From contig CM076949.1 of the NCBI GenBank assembly GCA_039566865.1, forward strand, positions 1,922,001 through 1,986,000: a stretch of 64,000 nt of DNA. The letters are read 5' to 3'. This document shows, in pieces, positions 1-11,998 of this stretch (positions are counted from its first letter, which is position 1; each line of letters starts with the position of its first letter). Under the pieces are notes generated by a model. That model saw only the letters and a list, made by a program, of their open reading frames with translations. It ran no database searches and was not told the origin of the DNA. The DNA comes from Aurelia coerulea (lineage: Eukaryota; Cnidaria; Scyphozoa; Semaeostomeae; Ulmaridae). Both the position numbers and the translations under genes were made by a program.

Positions 1-1640
1 GTTACCACTGAATCCAAATGATTGAAAAGGCAATGAAGAAGGCGCAACTGGGATTTTAAGGTAAGGAAAGGATTATTAATAGCTAGGAGATCATCCATAT
101 AAAAGGGATTTTAAACAAGGAATAAATCAGTTGAAACAAAGTTGCATCAAGTTAGAGTTAGAAGTTACCACTGAATCCGAATGATTGAAGAGGCAATGAA
201 GAAGACGCAACTGGGATTTTAAGGTAAGGAAAGGATTATTAATAGCTAGGAGACCATCCATATAAAAGGGATTTTAAAGAAGGAATGCATCAGTTGAAAC
301 AAAGTTGCATCAAGTTAGAGTTAGAAGTTACCACTGAATCCGAATGATTGAAAAGGCAATGAAGAAGACGCAACTGGGATTCCAAGGTAAGGAAAGGATT
401 ATTAATAGCTAGGAGATCATCCACATAAAAGGGATTTTAAAGAAGGAATGCATCAGTTGAAACAAAGTTGCATCAAGTTAGAGTTAGAAGTTATAACTGA
501 ATCCGAATGATTGAAAAGGCAATGAAGAAGACGCAACTGGGATTTTAAGGTAAGGAAAGGATTATTAATAGCTAGGAGACCATCCATATAAAAGGGATTT
601 TAAAGAAGGAATGCATCAGTTGAAACAAAGTTGCATCAAGTTAGAGTTAGAAGTTACAACTGAATCCGAATGATTGAAAAGGCAATGAAGAAGACGCAAC
701 TGGGATTCCAAGGTAAGGAAAGGATTATTAATAGCTATGAGATCATCCACATAAAGGGATTTTAAACAAGGAATAAATCAGTTGAAACAAAGTTGCATCA
801 AGTTAGAGTTAGAAGTTACCACTGAATCCGAATGATTGAAGAGGCAATGAAGAAGACGCAATAAAGATTTTAAGGTAAGGAAATGATTCTTCATAGCTAT
901 GAGATCATCCACATAAAGGGATTTTAAACAAGGAATAAATCAGTTGAAACAAAGTTGCATCAAGTTAGAGCAAGAAGTTACCACTGAATCCGAATGATTG
1001 AAAAGGCAATGAAGCATCAGTTGAAACAAAGTTGCATCAAGTTAGAGCAAGAAGTTGAATCCGAATGATTGAAGAGGTAATGAAGAAGACGCAATAAAGA
1101 TTTTAAGGTAAGGAAAGGATTATTAATAGCTAGGAGACCATCCATATAAAGGGATTTTAAAGAAGGAATGCATCAGTTGAAACAAAGTTGCATCAAGTTA
1201 GAGTTAGAAGTTACAACTGAATCCGAATGATTGAAAAGGCAATGAAGAAGACGCAACTGGGATTCCAAGGTAAGGAAAGGATTATTAATAGCTAGGAGAC
1301 CATCCATATAAAAGGGATTTTAAAGAAGGAATGCATCAGTTGAAACAAAGTTGCATCAAGTTAGAGCAAGAAGTTATAACTGAATCCGAATGATTGAAAA
1401 GGCAATGAAGAAGACGCAACTGGGATTCCAAGGTAAGGAAAGGATTATTAATAGCTAGGAGATCATCATATAAAAGGGATTTTAAAGAAGGAATGCATCA
1501 GTTGAAACAAAGTTGCATCAAGTTAGAGTTAGAAGTTACCATTGAATCCGAATGATTGAAGAGGCAATGAAGAAGACGCAACTAGAATTGTAAGGTACGG
1601 AAATAATCTTTTATAGCTATGAGATCAGCCACATCACAGG
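1..1640. repeat. Satellite array, 163-bp unit
   Basis: About ten head-to-tail copies of a 163-bp AT-rich unit. The phrase GTTACCACTGAATCC recurs at about 1, 164 and 327 and onward. Some units are shortened (for example around 980-1050) and copies differ by a few substitutions. The last unit decays after about 1580. The array begins before the window. No long reading frame runs through it, so it looks like non-coding satellite or minisatellite DNA. Confidence 0.93.
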
Positions 1641-2903
1641 GATTTTAAAAATCAGACGAATCAGCTGGAATAATTTTGCATGAACTCAGACCGAAAAATA
1701 GCAAGTGTATCGGTTGGAGATTTCAGGAAGAAGTATGAATTGAAATTGTAAAGTAAGGACATAATTCTTTCAGTGAACTTATTTAGGGATATACCTTAGA
1801 GATCATCTTATGGGGGATTTCATACCTTTTTCAAAAATCGTGCGGGTCTACGCATTTCAAACTGTGCCGGGACCGTGTGAACTCGTTCTTAGTTTGTACT
1901 CATATTGATAACATCAAACAAGTGTAAATAAAATCAGATCATGTTAAAGCTTCAAACTAAACTAACGTTTAAATTTCCAAAACGTTAACCCAGGTTAAGC
2001 CAGTCGTTGACGTAGTACTTAGTGAAATTAATTTTTGCATACATATCTTTCAAACCGCCAGACTGTCCACAGTGAAGAAGGATTAAATTCTGATCCATAT
2101 TAGCACCGGGGAGCTCCAATTTGGTAAGAAGAACGGCATACGTTTTGATAGAGAGCTGTATCTGCTATACTGAAATAATGTCTCAAATTTCACTCTGGGG
2201 GTTCTGCCAATTTGCAGCCGAGGATTCACTTGTGCGGTGCTTTTATTCACGTCTTGTCTTGGAGCAAAGTTTTTAAATCCAGCAGTAAACTGTACCAAAA
2301 GACCAAACGATCCGGTATAGATTAAGAAATTTAGCTTTTTAAAGATGAATTTCAATTTGCAATGATTTGCTCCTTCCACAGCGATGAACGCAGAACAATT
2401 TTTCAGCCAATTAAATACAGATAGGGCTTTGTTTCACGAAATTCATTTTTGCTTGAAGTAGTAAGAGTTAGATCCCATACATTTGCACCTACTTTTTTCT
2501 GTTGACTTTGTATTTCTAATTATGTCATCTCTTTTGGTCATTTTCTACTAGTATTTTCGTTTAATGGTCGTAAAGTTCACATGTATCAAGTTAATTCCGA
2601 TGTTTTCTAAGTACTTTTCAATAAGTTTGATCTATGTCATTTTCTGCCCTCCTCTAGGTTTTCTGCATAGTATGCCACTCAACCGAACCTTGCGTTTACA
2701 AATGCATGAAAATATCTCGGTCCAGACTCTTTTTAAGAATAGATAAAGGCCTATTGAAGGATTTTTCAATGCTTCTGCAGCGAGTAAAGGAAAAAGAAAA
2801 CCTCACGGTGGAGATAGCGAAAATGACAACTTCATGCACCAGCAAAAAAGAAAGCAGTGAAATGGAAGCTCTTTACTTTTCAATCAAACCATTACTATTT
2901 CGA
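1641..2903. other. Intergenic, no supported gene
   Basis: Degenerate satellite sequence to about 1720, then AT-rich DNA. Only short unsupported reading frames (up to 98 codons) are present on either strand. I see no splice-supported exon, RNA gene or repeat. Confidence 0.5.
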
Positions 2904-3425
2904 GCATAGGTTCCAAATCTTTAACTCAGCGTAAAAAGGAGGGTGTAAAATTCAATGACCTATTTCTTCTGATTGAATGGCTGGAAAGGAACTTTAGATA
3001 CTTATCTATAATTCTACCGTTGGACTTCCCAGAAATTGTGAACATTTTTCAAAATTACAGCGTGTTCTAAATTTCAGCTCATTGAGGGTGTGACGTCATC
3101 AAATTTCTAAATCATAAACTAGATGATTGACAGACTTTTGCTTGATACCATATTGTAGGCATTCATAAGCAATGGTTTCCTTCGAAATTACTTCATGTTG
3201 CGTCAAACGGTTTAGAAATTACGATGGTTTTAAGTTCTTTTGAAAATTTTTCTTGAATTCCTTAAAAAGAGGGAAAACACTCCAACTCTGAAAATATTAG
3301 AGATTTCAGAAAAGTCCAACGGTAGAATTATAGAGAAATAGCAAAAGTTTCTTTGAAGTCATTCAGTTCAAAGAAATAGCTCACTCAATTTTACACCAGC
3401 CTTTTTAAAGATTTGGAACCTATGC
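2904..3425. mobile_element. MITE, terminal repeat ATAGGTTCCAAATCTTT
   Basis: A 520-bp element whose ends are inverted copies of a terminal repeat beginning ATAGGTTCCAAATCTTT and continuing into a TGTAAAATT motif. The interior is also partly palindromic, as with the repeated phrase 'ataattctaccgttggactt' and its inverse. A second copy lies at about 55660-56133 inside UFD1 and a partial one near 47940-48060. No coding capacity is seen, so it is non-autonomous. Confidence 0.75.
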
Positions 3426-5334
3426 TACCATTTCGCGTGTAAGAAACGCGTGATTTTTTTCGCTATTCGCAGTTCTAGTTGACGTACATAATTCTCTGTC
3501 GCTGCCTAGGGAATATCATTAGCACATTTTGGAATGCCACTACGCAAGATAAGCTCCGCCTACAATTCAAATGCCTTCTTTATTTACCACTATTGCATAA
3601 ATACAACATTTGATAAGAGTGGTTTCATTTCGAAAGACAAAAACGTTCTGAGTGCAAATCTTTGTGAAAGCTACAGGTGATTTCCTTGCTTTTGTACTTA
3701 AACATTTGCTTATCGTCAGTAAAAGTTATCTTTAAAATGTTGGAACTCTTCAATCTTTTCTGCAAATTCTATGAAATTGAGCGAGAGAGAACAGTTGCTG
3801 TACCACAAGGATCATAGCCAGTCTCAATCCTGTTCACCAACGTTTTGTGTAAATTTTAAGCAACTGTGCAAAGATCAATACTTGCTGATGTTCCACAAGT
3901 CTCAATCCTGTCAAGCGAAATTTTCTTCAGATTTCAATGAACCGAAAGAAGAGCAATAATTGTTAGTGTTCCACAAGGATCATAGCCAGTCTCATTCATG
4001 TTCATAAAATTTTCTATTTTCAAAATATGTACGCAGATCGACGATTTTTGGTGCACTAGAAGTATCACAGGTAGGAGAACTAATAACATCAAATTTTTTT
4101 AGATCGACAATCGTTGGTGTTCCACAAATGTTACAGATAGTTTCACTTATCATAATTTTCTTTAAATTCCAGGGACCTGCACGAAGACTGTTATTTGTTA
4201 ATGTACCACAAGGATCACAGTCAAACACACTCCTGTTCAGCAACTGCTGAGATATGTAGAATTCTGTTGAATAATTTATAGATATGGCTTCACAAGAAAG
4301 AACAAGCTAGAAGATTGAAATTGCAGAAAAAGAGACAAAAGGCTCAAGGTTTGTGGTATATCGATTTATGAGTTTACAGCAGGTTGGAGCCAAGAAAAGA
4401 AGTGATCAACGGTTATCGATTTGTCAGATAAGAGAAGGAGATTACGATAAACGAACGAGAAAAGAAACCTGGCCAACATCAGCATGATAAGAAAGAAGTA
4501 AACGCTACTTAATTGATTGATCAGCAATTATTTGACCAGTGGGAGAACTTATTACTATTCCATTTCACATTTCAAAGATAAAACAGCCGTACGGAGATAA
4601 CAAAGCGAACTTGCCAAAAAGAGCAGGAAGATTAGGGAATAAATATTTGAAATATTTGGTTTAAATCCAAATCCAATTGAAGATAAATTACTGATACAAG
4701 ATATCCACTTAGCGGTAGAGCTCAAGAAACAAAGGTGTATGTATGGCTTTATTAATTCAATCATTCTGTTGTCAACAGTCCGAATATCACTATAAAAAGC
4801 AAATGATGGCTGAAGTCATGAAACAATTTTGAAGAAGATTCGTATTGTGGAATGAAAACACAGTTAAAACTGTCGTCAAATTGAACAAGTGTAAAATACA
4901 AATATTCGTTATACATTTGAAGCTCTGTTGTATGATTGAAAAATTAATTACCAGACAGACTCGAAGAATGAGGCAATAGCTATCAATTTATGTACATTGT
5001 GTGATAATTAATCACTTCTCATATCATCAACATCGAAACAGAATTAGACATCGTCTCGTACTGATTATGTGTTCGCTTATCCAGCAAAAAGTTTGACAGT
5101 GACCTGGGGGAGACAGTTAACACCATGAAGTTCCTATGAAAGCTTTCGAGAATACAATTTTGAGAAGATAGTAGTTTAGAACTTTCAAGAAGAATTACTC
5201 ATTACATTTAAACGTGTCCTATCAAATGGCAGATGTGCAAAACTAACGCGTGATATCTCTTCAATTCGCAATATTTCAGCCATATTTCGAAGACATCGAT
5301 ATTGCCTTTCGCAAGACGAAGCATCAGTTCCAAA
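3426..5334. other. Intergenic; decayed Cys-containing periodic repeat at 3780-4260
   Basis: No convincing gene. From 3780 to 4260 a phrase like 'ccacaaggatcatagccagt' recurs irregularly about every 85-130 bp. On the minus strand one stretch (4243-3992) reads as 83 aa with CDPCGT, CNICGTPTIVDL and APKIVDL motifs, but neighbouring units on the same strand contain stops. It could be a decayed tandem-repeat exon or a non-coding repeat. The rest of the interval is featureless AT-rich DNA. Confidence 0.35.
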
Positions 5335-8300
5335 ATGGAACGAACCAGAAGATTTACATTCCTGCTACTTCTTTCCTTATTAATTCTCTTCTTCGAATTA
5401 CAATTCACCACAGCCCAACGGTCCACGGCTGGGACATATTTCACAAATCTTTCTGGCACAAATGCGAACAGCGGCATGCAGCAAGATAAAGAAGATGAGA
5501 TAACTCTTCATGAAGAAATGTTTAAATGCAGTATGCAGGATGGTTGTGGATATATTGGAAAGATTAGAAACAATCAACATTACTCAATGATAAATAAAGA
5601 TGCAGGACTTTCAAATGTAAACAGCATTCTGAAGAAGGAGAAATCAGGTACAGTAACAATTATTTAATTTGCCGGATGCAAGCATGAACTTTGCACAAAT
5701 TTTGAAAGGAATAATCACAGTTGAAAGCCTATTGTATGCAGATCTCAGCACCTGGGTGGACTTTGTGTAACTGAAGAAACAAGCGTGTGCAGGCGTTTTC
5801 TTTATCCTATTTGTCCAATACTCCACATACCTCCATTCATTCACATTAAAGGCAGTCTGTCACTTGTCTGATTGGCCGCAACAAAGTCAGAGCTCTACTC
5901 AACGGATGTCTCTGTGAGTCTGTGCATTTGGAACAAAGGAGGGCTAATCGTTGTCACTTTCTACGGTCGTAGAACCTGGGGGGGGGGGTACTTGACCAGG
6001 TTTTGGTCGGGGACGTGCCATCGAAGCTTCAAAAACATACCCGTTCCTTATACCAATTTTCCGAAAAAATACACCCGACCTTATACCAATTTTCCGAAAA
6101 AGTACACCAGACCTTATACCAATTTTAAGAAAATGTATATCCGACCTTATACTTATATCAAAATCGGAAAAATCGATACCCTTCCCGATGGCACGTCCCC
6201 GTACCCAAAATATGTGAAGTACCCCCCCTCCTCCGGATCGTAGAAAGTCAAAAGGATCAATATCCATTCAATTCTTCTATTTTTGTGGTGTCTTTTTTCA
6301 TTTAATACATTTAAGGAGGGTTGCCCTTCAACAAGTTGATTTTCAAGAGGCCCTAAATTAAAATGAAAAATGAAATGAAAATAGTAAAATGAAATGAAAA
6401 TATCACCTATAGTCTTATCACCCAATCAAATTCGTGACAGACTACCTTTAAATACAGAAAAACCCGCATGAAAGAAAATGCAGATAAAGAACCTTTTGGC
6501 TAATTGAGCATCTTACACCGGGTGTCTCAGAAAAAAGTACCCCCTTTTGACTGGAAATGGGAACCAAGCAATAAGACATCATTGCTCCCCGACTTCACAG
6601 CTAAATTTATCAATGTTCAACTTAGATGCACGTACCTTGCATTTAGAAATCGTCTACCAAACACCGGAGATACAGGCTCGCAAAGTCAAAATTTACAGTG
6701 CACCCAAAACCAGAGGTTTTGAGAAGGGCCTAGTCATGATTTGTATCGTGGACATTTTCCAAAGTACCTGTAGACTTTAAGTTTCCGTGTTTTGCTTTTG
6801 AAAAGAATAAAAGATGCATGGACATGGCGCTGATTAAACAAATATAGTAAAAATGTGGTAAGAATGATAAAGTCGTGCCACATCTCCAAAATAAGCGTGC
6901 ATGTGCTCCTTTTCCTCTTCTTTGATACAAACACTTGGGATCGAATGCAATGCAAGGACCGTTTCCTCAAAAGAAAAGTTACTTCAAGAACAATTGAAAT
7001 AATTCAAGGTATAGATCTTTTCAAAAATAGAAAGTAAAGGTCAAAGTCGAAAATTCGTTTGCAAAATGCCTGTTTGTTGTCGAATTATGGCTAGGCCACT
7101 TCTCAAAACCTCTGGTTTCAGGTGCACTCCAAATTTTGACCTTGTGAACTCATATCTCCGGTGTTTGGTGGTCGATTTCCAAATGCAAGGTATGTGCATT
7201 TAAGTTGAAGACCAAAAAATGTAGCCATGAATTCAAAAAGTCCCGAAATATTATCGTTTTGTTGCCTTGTTGAGTCAAAAGGAGGTACTTTTTTTTGAGA
7301 CACCCGCTATATAAAAACCATTCATTGCATAAAAGTATAGGAATCATTTTAGCCTGCTAAAGAAAATCACAGGTTCTTTTATGCGGGTTTATACTGTATA
7401 TCGTGTACTGTATTACTTCATAGTCTGGTAAAAATTCCAATTTAGTGCGAGAATTTACTTCAGTCGAATCGATAATGCCATTCTGGATCTCGAGTTATTT
7501 ACAAATGCTGCTATCAACCAAAACTCGATTCACCCATCATTAGAAAACTTGGTTGGCCCACCATCAACGAGCTTATCAATTCAGAAACTTTAAAAATGGT
7601 GTACAAGTCGGTAATGACCTAGCTCCCACTTACCTAACAGAAATGTTGGTCAGGCTATCCGATTCATGCAAGAGAGAACTGCGCAATACCAAAACAGATT
7701 TGGCCGTTCCTTATCGCAAATCGGCCTTAGGACAAAAGAGCTTCTCGTATAAGGGTCTGGGTGCTAAATTGTGGAACGATCTTTCCATTGAAATCAAATC
7801 ATCAAAAACTTATGAAACATTCAAAAAAAGAATCAGCAATACCAACAGCGAATGCCGATTCTCTCTTTTATGCATTACTTTTTATTTGCTTATTAGATTG
7901 TTTTGTAAATAAGATTATTTAATTTTGTATGCTTTTCTTTTAATTTAGTTATTGTATGTATTTGCTATAGGTACTAAGATTGTTCAAACGTCTGATCTGT
8001 CTTTGGTACAGGGAAGAAGTAGCACCGGTACAGGGACGAAGTAGCACAAAAAACGGTTCCTACAGAGGAAAGAAAAATAACAAGCGAAAAGTTGAGAAAT
8101 CACAAGAAATTCTCCCTCATCCTCAATTGTTTGATTATCATGTCACCATGGATGCACGAGCTTTCGAAGGCCCTCAGACCATCATTTACAAAATAGCTAT
8201 GTGCCACACGCGGATTGATGTAAAAATTAACGCCAGGAATCCAATAAATATCGACACACAAAAATTTTATTAGCAAATAAAGTTCAAAACATTGATAAAA

Positions 8301-10391
8301 AATCAAGTTACCACCAGCAAAAATGACTTAATAAATTGCGTGCCTTGGGGGAAACAAAAAATTGTTTTGGGAATATTCTTCAATGCTTTCAATTTTGATA
8401 GACTGAAATTCATAATAATTTTTATCTAATTAGATCAATTTCTTATTTCAATGAATGAACGCTAAAAAGATATAGTAAAACATGTGTCTTGTTTTGGCCT
8501 AGGCCCAGCAAAGCCTTAGTACATCACTGTTCTAATCAAAGGACCGTATCAAAAGTTTTTTCTTGAAATAAATGCGTTTGGCATATTGATTTATATATAG
8601 ATAGAAAAAGTTATCAATAATTTTTGAACAGTTTCATCTGCCCAAACAAATCGGCTCGATTCATGCATGGCAGAAAAACTCATCAAATTTTTTAAAGAAT
8701 GCTTTCATTTGTCCAAGTAAGTACGCTTGGAAAAACTACATGTGAACGACAACGACAACAAATTTGTCATCGAATACAAGAGCTTTTTTTCACTGTTCTT
8801 GCAATTTAAAGTTTAGACCCGTGGGTGGGGGGGGGGGGGGAGGGTAACTTAAGTTTCCATGACAAGTCGTTGTGCCATTCAAAGCGAAAAACTACCGCCC
8901 ATAAATCCGGAAACATTCTTAAAAGTATTACCATAAATCCGGAAAAGACGAAAAAGTTCACCCATAAATGAAGAACTTAGGTTACCCCCCCCCCCCCAGC
9001 AGTTTAGAGTCAGCATTGTGACATACGTTTCTTTTCCAGATTAGGAACAGAACAACTGTTTTCATGACAAAATGTTCTCTTCACGTTACGGCGGTTGAAT
9101 AGAAATGAGTACAGCGTTTGAACAATACTGCTCCCTGAATATCAAAAAAATAATATTGAGAACTGTCTTGTTTCATTGCCGATATGTTCAATTAGATTAG
9201 GTAATTTACTCGGCTTTAATCGGCCATTCCTTTCCGTGAATATGGGAGATTCTCTGCAGAAAGCCTCTTTCGAAAACCTGCAAAAACGAGTGGAAACGAC
9301 GATCAAAATTTCATCAGTCTCCTTCCTAACAATAATGACATTTGCACATATTTGCATTTATTTTGTCCTCTTGGGAGGATGGATTCCCCCTGAACAAGTT
9401 TCTCGTAACAAACATATGAGAAGACTATTTTATTCTCCCAAGAGGATTGCAAGTGTTAAAGCGTGTTCAAGTCATAGCTGCAAAGTAGAAATATTAGGGA
9501 AATTTGTTCGTCATTTTAGGACGTCTTTGAAGCTTTCTCGAAGCGATTTTCCCGAGAAATCCCTTGTAAAATTTGAACGAAGTGACCGATTTTAGGCAGG
9601 AAAATTTTTTTAAATAGTTTAACATGTTGACTATTTAATCAGATGTTGCAAAATATCGTTGCTTAGATATCAAGGGAGCAGTAGCCCTTCATATCAAAAT
9701 TAATTTATTGCTATTTTTACTTCTCATCTCAGGCTTCAAGGACTGCATGGAGTATAAAAAGATGGGCCTAAATTACAGCGACAAAGCAGACATATCTTGG
9801 AATAATGGATCATCATTTCGAGGCTATTGCAATATGGATATCGATGAAGGCGGATGGCTGGTATTCCAGAGAAGAATAGACGGCACAGAATTTTATCGAA
9901 ACTGGACTGAGTATGTGAATGGATTTGGTGAACGGGGTGGAAGTTTTTGGATAGGCCTACAAGCTCTTCATTACATGACCCAGGAGGGCAACATCACGCT
10001 TCGTATTGATCTGAAAGATGATGATGGCAACGTTGGATTCGCTAAGTATAAGAACTTTAGGGTTGGTAATGCCCAAGAGAACTACAAGCTCAGTATTGGT
10101 GATTATATCGGAAATGTCGGGGATTCCCTACGAAGGGGCAATGGCATGGCATTCTCCACGCCTGATAAGGACAATGATTCCCTTCCGGATGTAAATTGCG
10201 CGAAAAGGTTTCATGGGCCTTGGTGGATGAGTGACTGCTTTCGAGTGAATCTCAACAATCGTCATCCCGAAGGTCCGCATACCCCGGAAACACCCGAGGC
10301 TGAGGGAGCAGCAAAAATGTCTTGGTTTCACTGGAAAAATGCCTATGGAACGATCACTTATTCGCAGATGATGCTAAGAGCAGACAGTTAA
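5335..10391 (+). CDS. Secreted fibrinogen-related domain (FReD) protein
   Basis: Two coding exons, 5335-5647 and 9733-10391, joined in frame (TCA G|GC) by a GT-AG intron; 323 aa predicted. The start at 5335 gives a basic residue cluster then a long hydrophobic run (LLLLSLLILFF), a classical signal peptide; an in-frame upstream ATG at 5302 would weaken it. Residues about 28-105 are a linker of unknown fold. The rest is one fibrinogen C-terminal domain: DC near its start, GGWLVFQRRIDG, FWIGLQALH, a calcium-site-like DKDND stretch, then NCAKRFHGPWW and a C-terminal YSQMMLRADS. Such domains in ficolins, tenascins and invertebrate FREPs bind carbohydrate or matrix ligands; a recognition or adhesion role outside the cell is inferred. 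The whole domain sits on one exon, flanked by two copies of the same MITE. Unseen 5' non-coding exons are possible. Confidence 0.88.
5975..6237. mobile_element. hAT-like MITE with G-tract termini
   Basis: 263 bp lying between two copies of the 8-bp duplication TCGTAGAA (5967-5974 and 6238-6245). The ends are inverted repeats: a G run followed by GTACTTGACCAGGTTTTGG on the left, matched by a C run ending the right side. The interior carries three copies of a phrase 'accttataccaattttccg'. An 8-bp duplication is the hAT hallmark. It lies in the FReD intron. Confidence 0.8.
6455..7396. mobile_element. pogo/Tigger-like MITE, interrupted by another element
   Basis: The ends read CAGAAAAACCCGCATGAAAG and, inverted at 7396, CAGTATAAACCCGCATAAAA, with TA on both outer sides. 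This terminal repeat is shared with elements at 19604, 28822, 29270, 36933 and 46062. CAG-initial repeats with a TA target are typical of pogo/Tigger families. The element is split by the mariner-like insertion at 6516-7309, so its own sequence is only about 150 bp. Confidence 0.75.
6516..7309. mobile_element. mariner-like MITE with ~220-bp terminal inverted repeats
   Basis: Left end CACCGGGTGTCTCAGAAAAA and right end, inverted, TAGCGGGTGTCTCAAAAAAA, each bounded by TA. The outer ~220 bp of both sides are diverged inverted copies: for example 'aaaccagaggttttgagaag' near 6706 and its complement near 7100. The central ~350 bp are unrelated. No transposase is encoded. It is inserted inside the pogo-like element at 6455-7396. 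Confidence 0.82.
7510..7912 (+). pseudogene. LINE reverse-transcriptase 3' fragment (CR1/L2-like), frameshifted
   Basis: Frame one reads RKLGWPTINELINSETLKMV; after a one-base shift near 7611 it continues as NDLAPTYLTEMLVRLS, then VPYRKSALGQKSFSYKGLG and AKLWNDLSIEIKSSKTYETF. This is the usual extreme C-terminal part of non-LTR reverse transcriptases in animal genomes. The rest of the element is missing, so it is a dead, 5'-truncated copy in the FReD intron. Confidence 0.78.
8818..9000. mobile_element. hAT-like MITE with G/C-tract termini
   Basis: 183 bp flanked by the 8-bp duplication AGTTTAGA (8810-8817 and 9001-9008). The left end has a long G run then AGGGTAACTTAAGTT; the right end is the inverse, AACTTAGGTTACC then a C run. 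Inside, 'cataaatccggaaa' appears twice. It belongs with the elements at 5975 and 40619. Confidence 0.78.
9115..9697 (+). mobile_element. MITE, family with TIR CTGCTCCCTGAATATCAA, copy 1
   Basis: About 580 bp with ends reading ACTGCTCCCTGAATATCAA and, inverted, CTACTGCTCCCTTGATATC. The interior matches copies at 10470, 36042 and 37824 and a partial copy at 46800. It ends about 35 bp upstream of the FReD exon 2 acceptor, so it abuts the branch-point region. Strand is arbitrary but equal to copy 2. Confidence 0.78.
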
Positions 10392-10469
10392 ATGTATGGA
10401 CTAGACTAACAAAAACAACTATAGATTTTCTAACAATAACATGATAATGGGTGAGGAAAAAAGTGGTCC

Positions 10470-11045
10470 TGGTTTGAAAAGCCACTGCTCCCTGGATATC
10501 AAGGCATTGGCATGGTAAAGTACATCATTCAATAGTCAATATGTTCAAATATATCTTAAAATTTATCTGACTGAAATCGGCCATTCCGTTCTGAAATCAT
10601 GATGGATTTTCTCACGACAGCTCCTTCAAAACAGGCCAAATATCTCGACCAACTTTTCCGCCTTATAGCAATGCTTTTGAACTTTGCATGCACGTGTTAT
10701 TCCTTTGGGATGATGAATGTGTCATCCATGGAAGTATAAAAAACATTTTCCCGGGTGATCCATCCTCTCAAGAGGATAACACATGTTGAAACGTATCGAA
10801 GTCATTGCTGTGAGGCAGAATTATGATGAAGATTTGGTTTCGATTTTAGACCTGTTTCGAAGGTTTTTGAAGGGATCTTATCGAGAAAATTCTCGAAAAC
10901 ATCCCTCACAATTTCAGAATGTAGTAGCGGAGTTCAGTCAAGTGAATTTTAAAATGGATTTGAACATGTCCACAATTAAATGATCTAATCGCCAATGTTA
11001 CTCCCTTGATATTCAGGAAGCAGTGGTCTTTCAAACGGGATTGCT
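10470..11045 (+). mobile_element. MITE, family with TIR CTGCTCCCTGAATATCAA, copy 2
   Basis: About 575 bp, starting 80 bp after the FReD stop codon, in the same orientation as copy 1 on the other side of that exon. Left end: GCCACTGCTCCCTGGATATC; right end inverted: CCACTGCTTCCTGAATATCA. Internal phrases such as 'atcggccattccgttctgaa' and 'gtcattgctgtgaggcaga' match the other copies. Confidence 0.78.
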
Positions 11046-11293
11046 TTTTTAACTCCCCATGGTAGAACTTCAATAGATTCCAAGTTGTTTTCCAAACAGA
11101 CAGGCGCATACGTCAGTGAATCAAAACAATTAATACGATCGACGTAGCTCACAATCTACGTGGACGCACATGAACCAAAAAGCAGACCCAGCATCTGTGT
11201 TCTGTGATTATTTACATCAATTTTAACTCACTCATTGACAAGCACATTTACAAGCATTGAAGCATTTACAAAATAAATGCAGCTAAATCTTGA

Positions 11294-11478
11294 ATAGACC
11301 TTTTAGCTGTTCTAAAAAGAATGAGAATCGAACGTTATTTTGCTGCATTTTGTAGAATTTTCGAATGTGCACGATAGCGATAGAAGATCTAACGCCATTC
11401 GATCGAATCTCGCGTATAAAAATGTATACAAGTAACGCTCGATCCAGGCTATTTTGTAGAATAGCTTAGAAGTCTATT
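11294..11478. mobile_element. MITE, TIR AATAGACCTTTTAGCTATTC
   Basis: About 185 bp, with 'aatagaccttttagctgttc' on the left and its inverse 'gaatagcttagaagtctatt' on the right. The interior contains a CGATCGA motif and 'cattcgaaaattctac'-type phrases in inverse. Related copies are at 37184-37367 and about 42965-43253. Confidence 0.7.
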
Positions 11479-11761
11479 ACTATTGACTTATGCACAACAG
11501 AGGCAAAAACTGAAATGAATCAAGTATCAATCTGTAACACATTCATTTATTCACAAAATAACTCTAGAACACTGCACATTACATTTAGCATGATGTTCTA
11601 AAAACAGAACATCTATTGTGAAATCATAAATACATCAAATTGAAAAATTAAAAAACTAAAAATGGTAGCATGTACATAAGACCAAAAAATTTACAACAAC
11701 AAAACGCACTATATATAATTCTTACTGTTTCCACAAGAATCTAGAATATATCATGTGTTAT

Positions 11762-11998
11762 AATGATAATAATAATAATACAGTTCTTTATACAGGGGTT
11801 GCCTTTTCAGCAACAAAAGTTACCTGTTAAAAACATAGAAGCAATCTCGTTGGATATGAGGGGAGTGATTCGTTTACAAATTGCTTTCGAAAACACTTTG
11901 TAACTAGTGGGTAAAAGAGATACGTCTCTAATAATAATAATACAGTTCTTTATACAGGGGTTGCCTTTTCAGCAACAAAAGTTACCTGTTAAAAACAC
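11762..11998 (+). repeat. Direct repeat pair ending in AAT microsatellite
   Basis: A ~70-bp segment beginning with an AAT run followed by 'acagttctttatacaggggt' and 'tgccttttcagcaacaaaag' occurs at 11767 and again at 11930, about 163 bp apart. A similar start is seen near 21890. This looks like the 3' end of a retroelement ending in a short microsatellite. No gene is seen between the FReD gene and UBE3B (10392-13179) beyond these repeats. Confidence 0.6.

Noticed and set aside
9176..9595. 139-codon plus-strand reading frame
   Set aside because: It lies inside MITE copy 1; the same family at 37824 and 10470 is broken in this frame.
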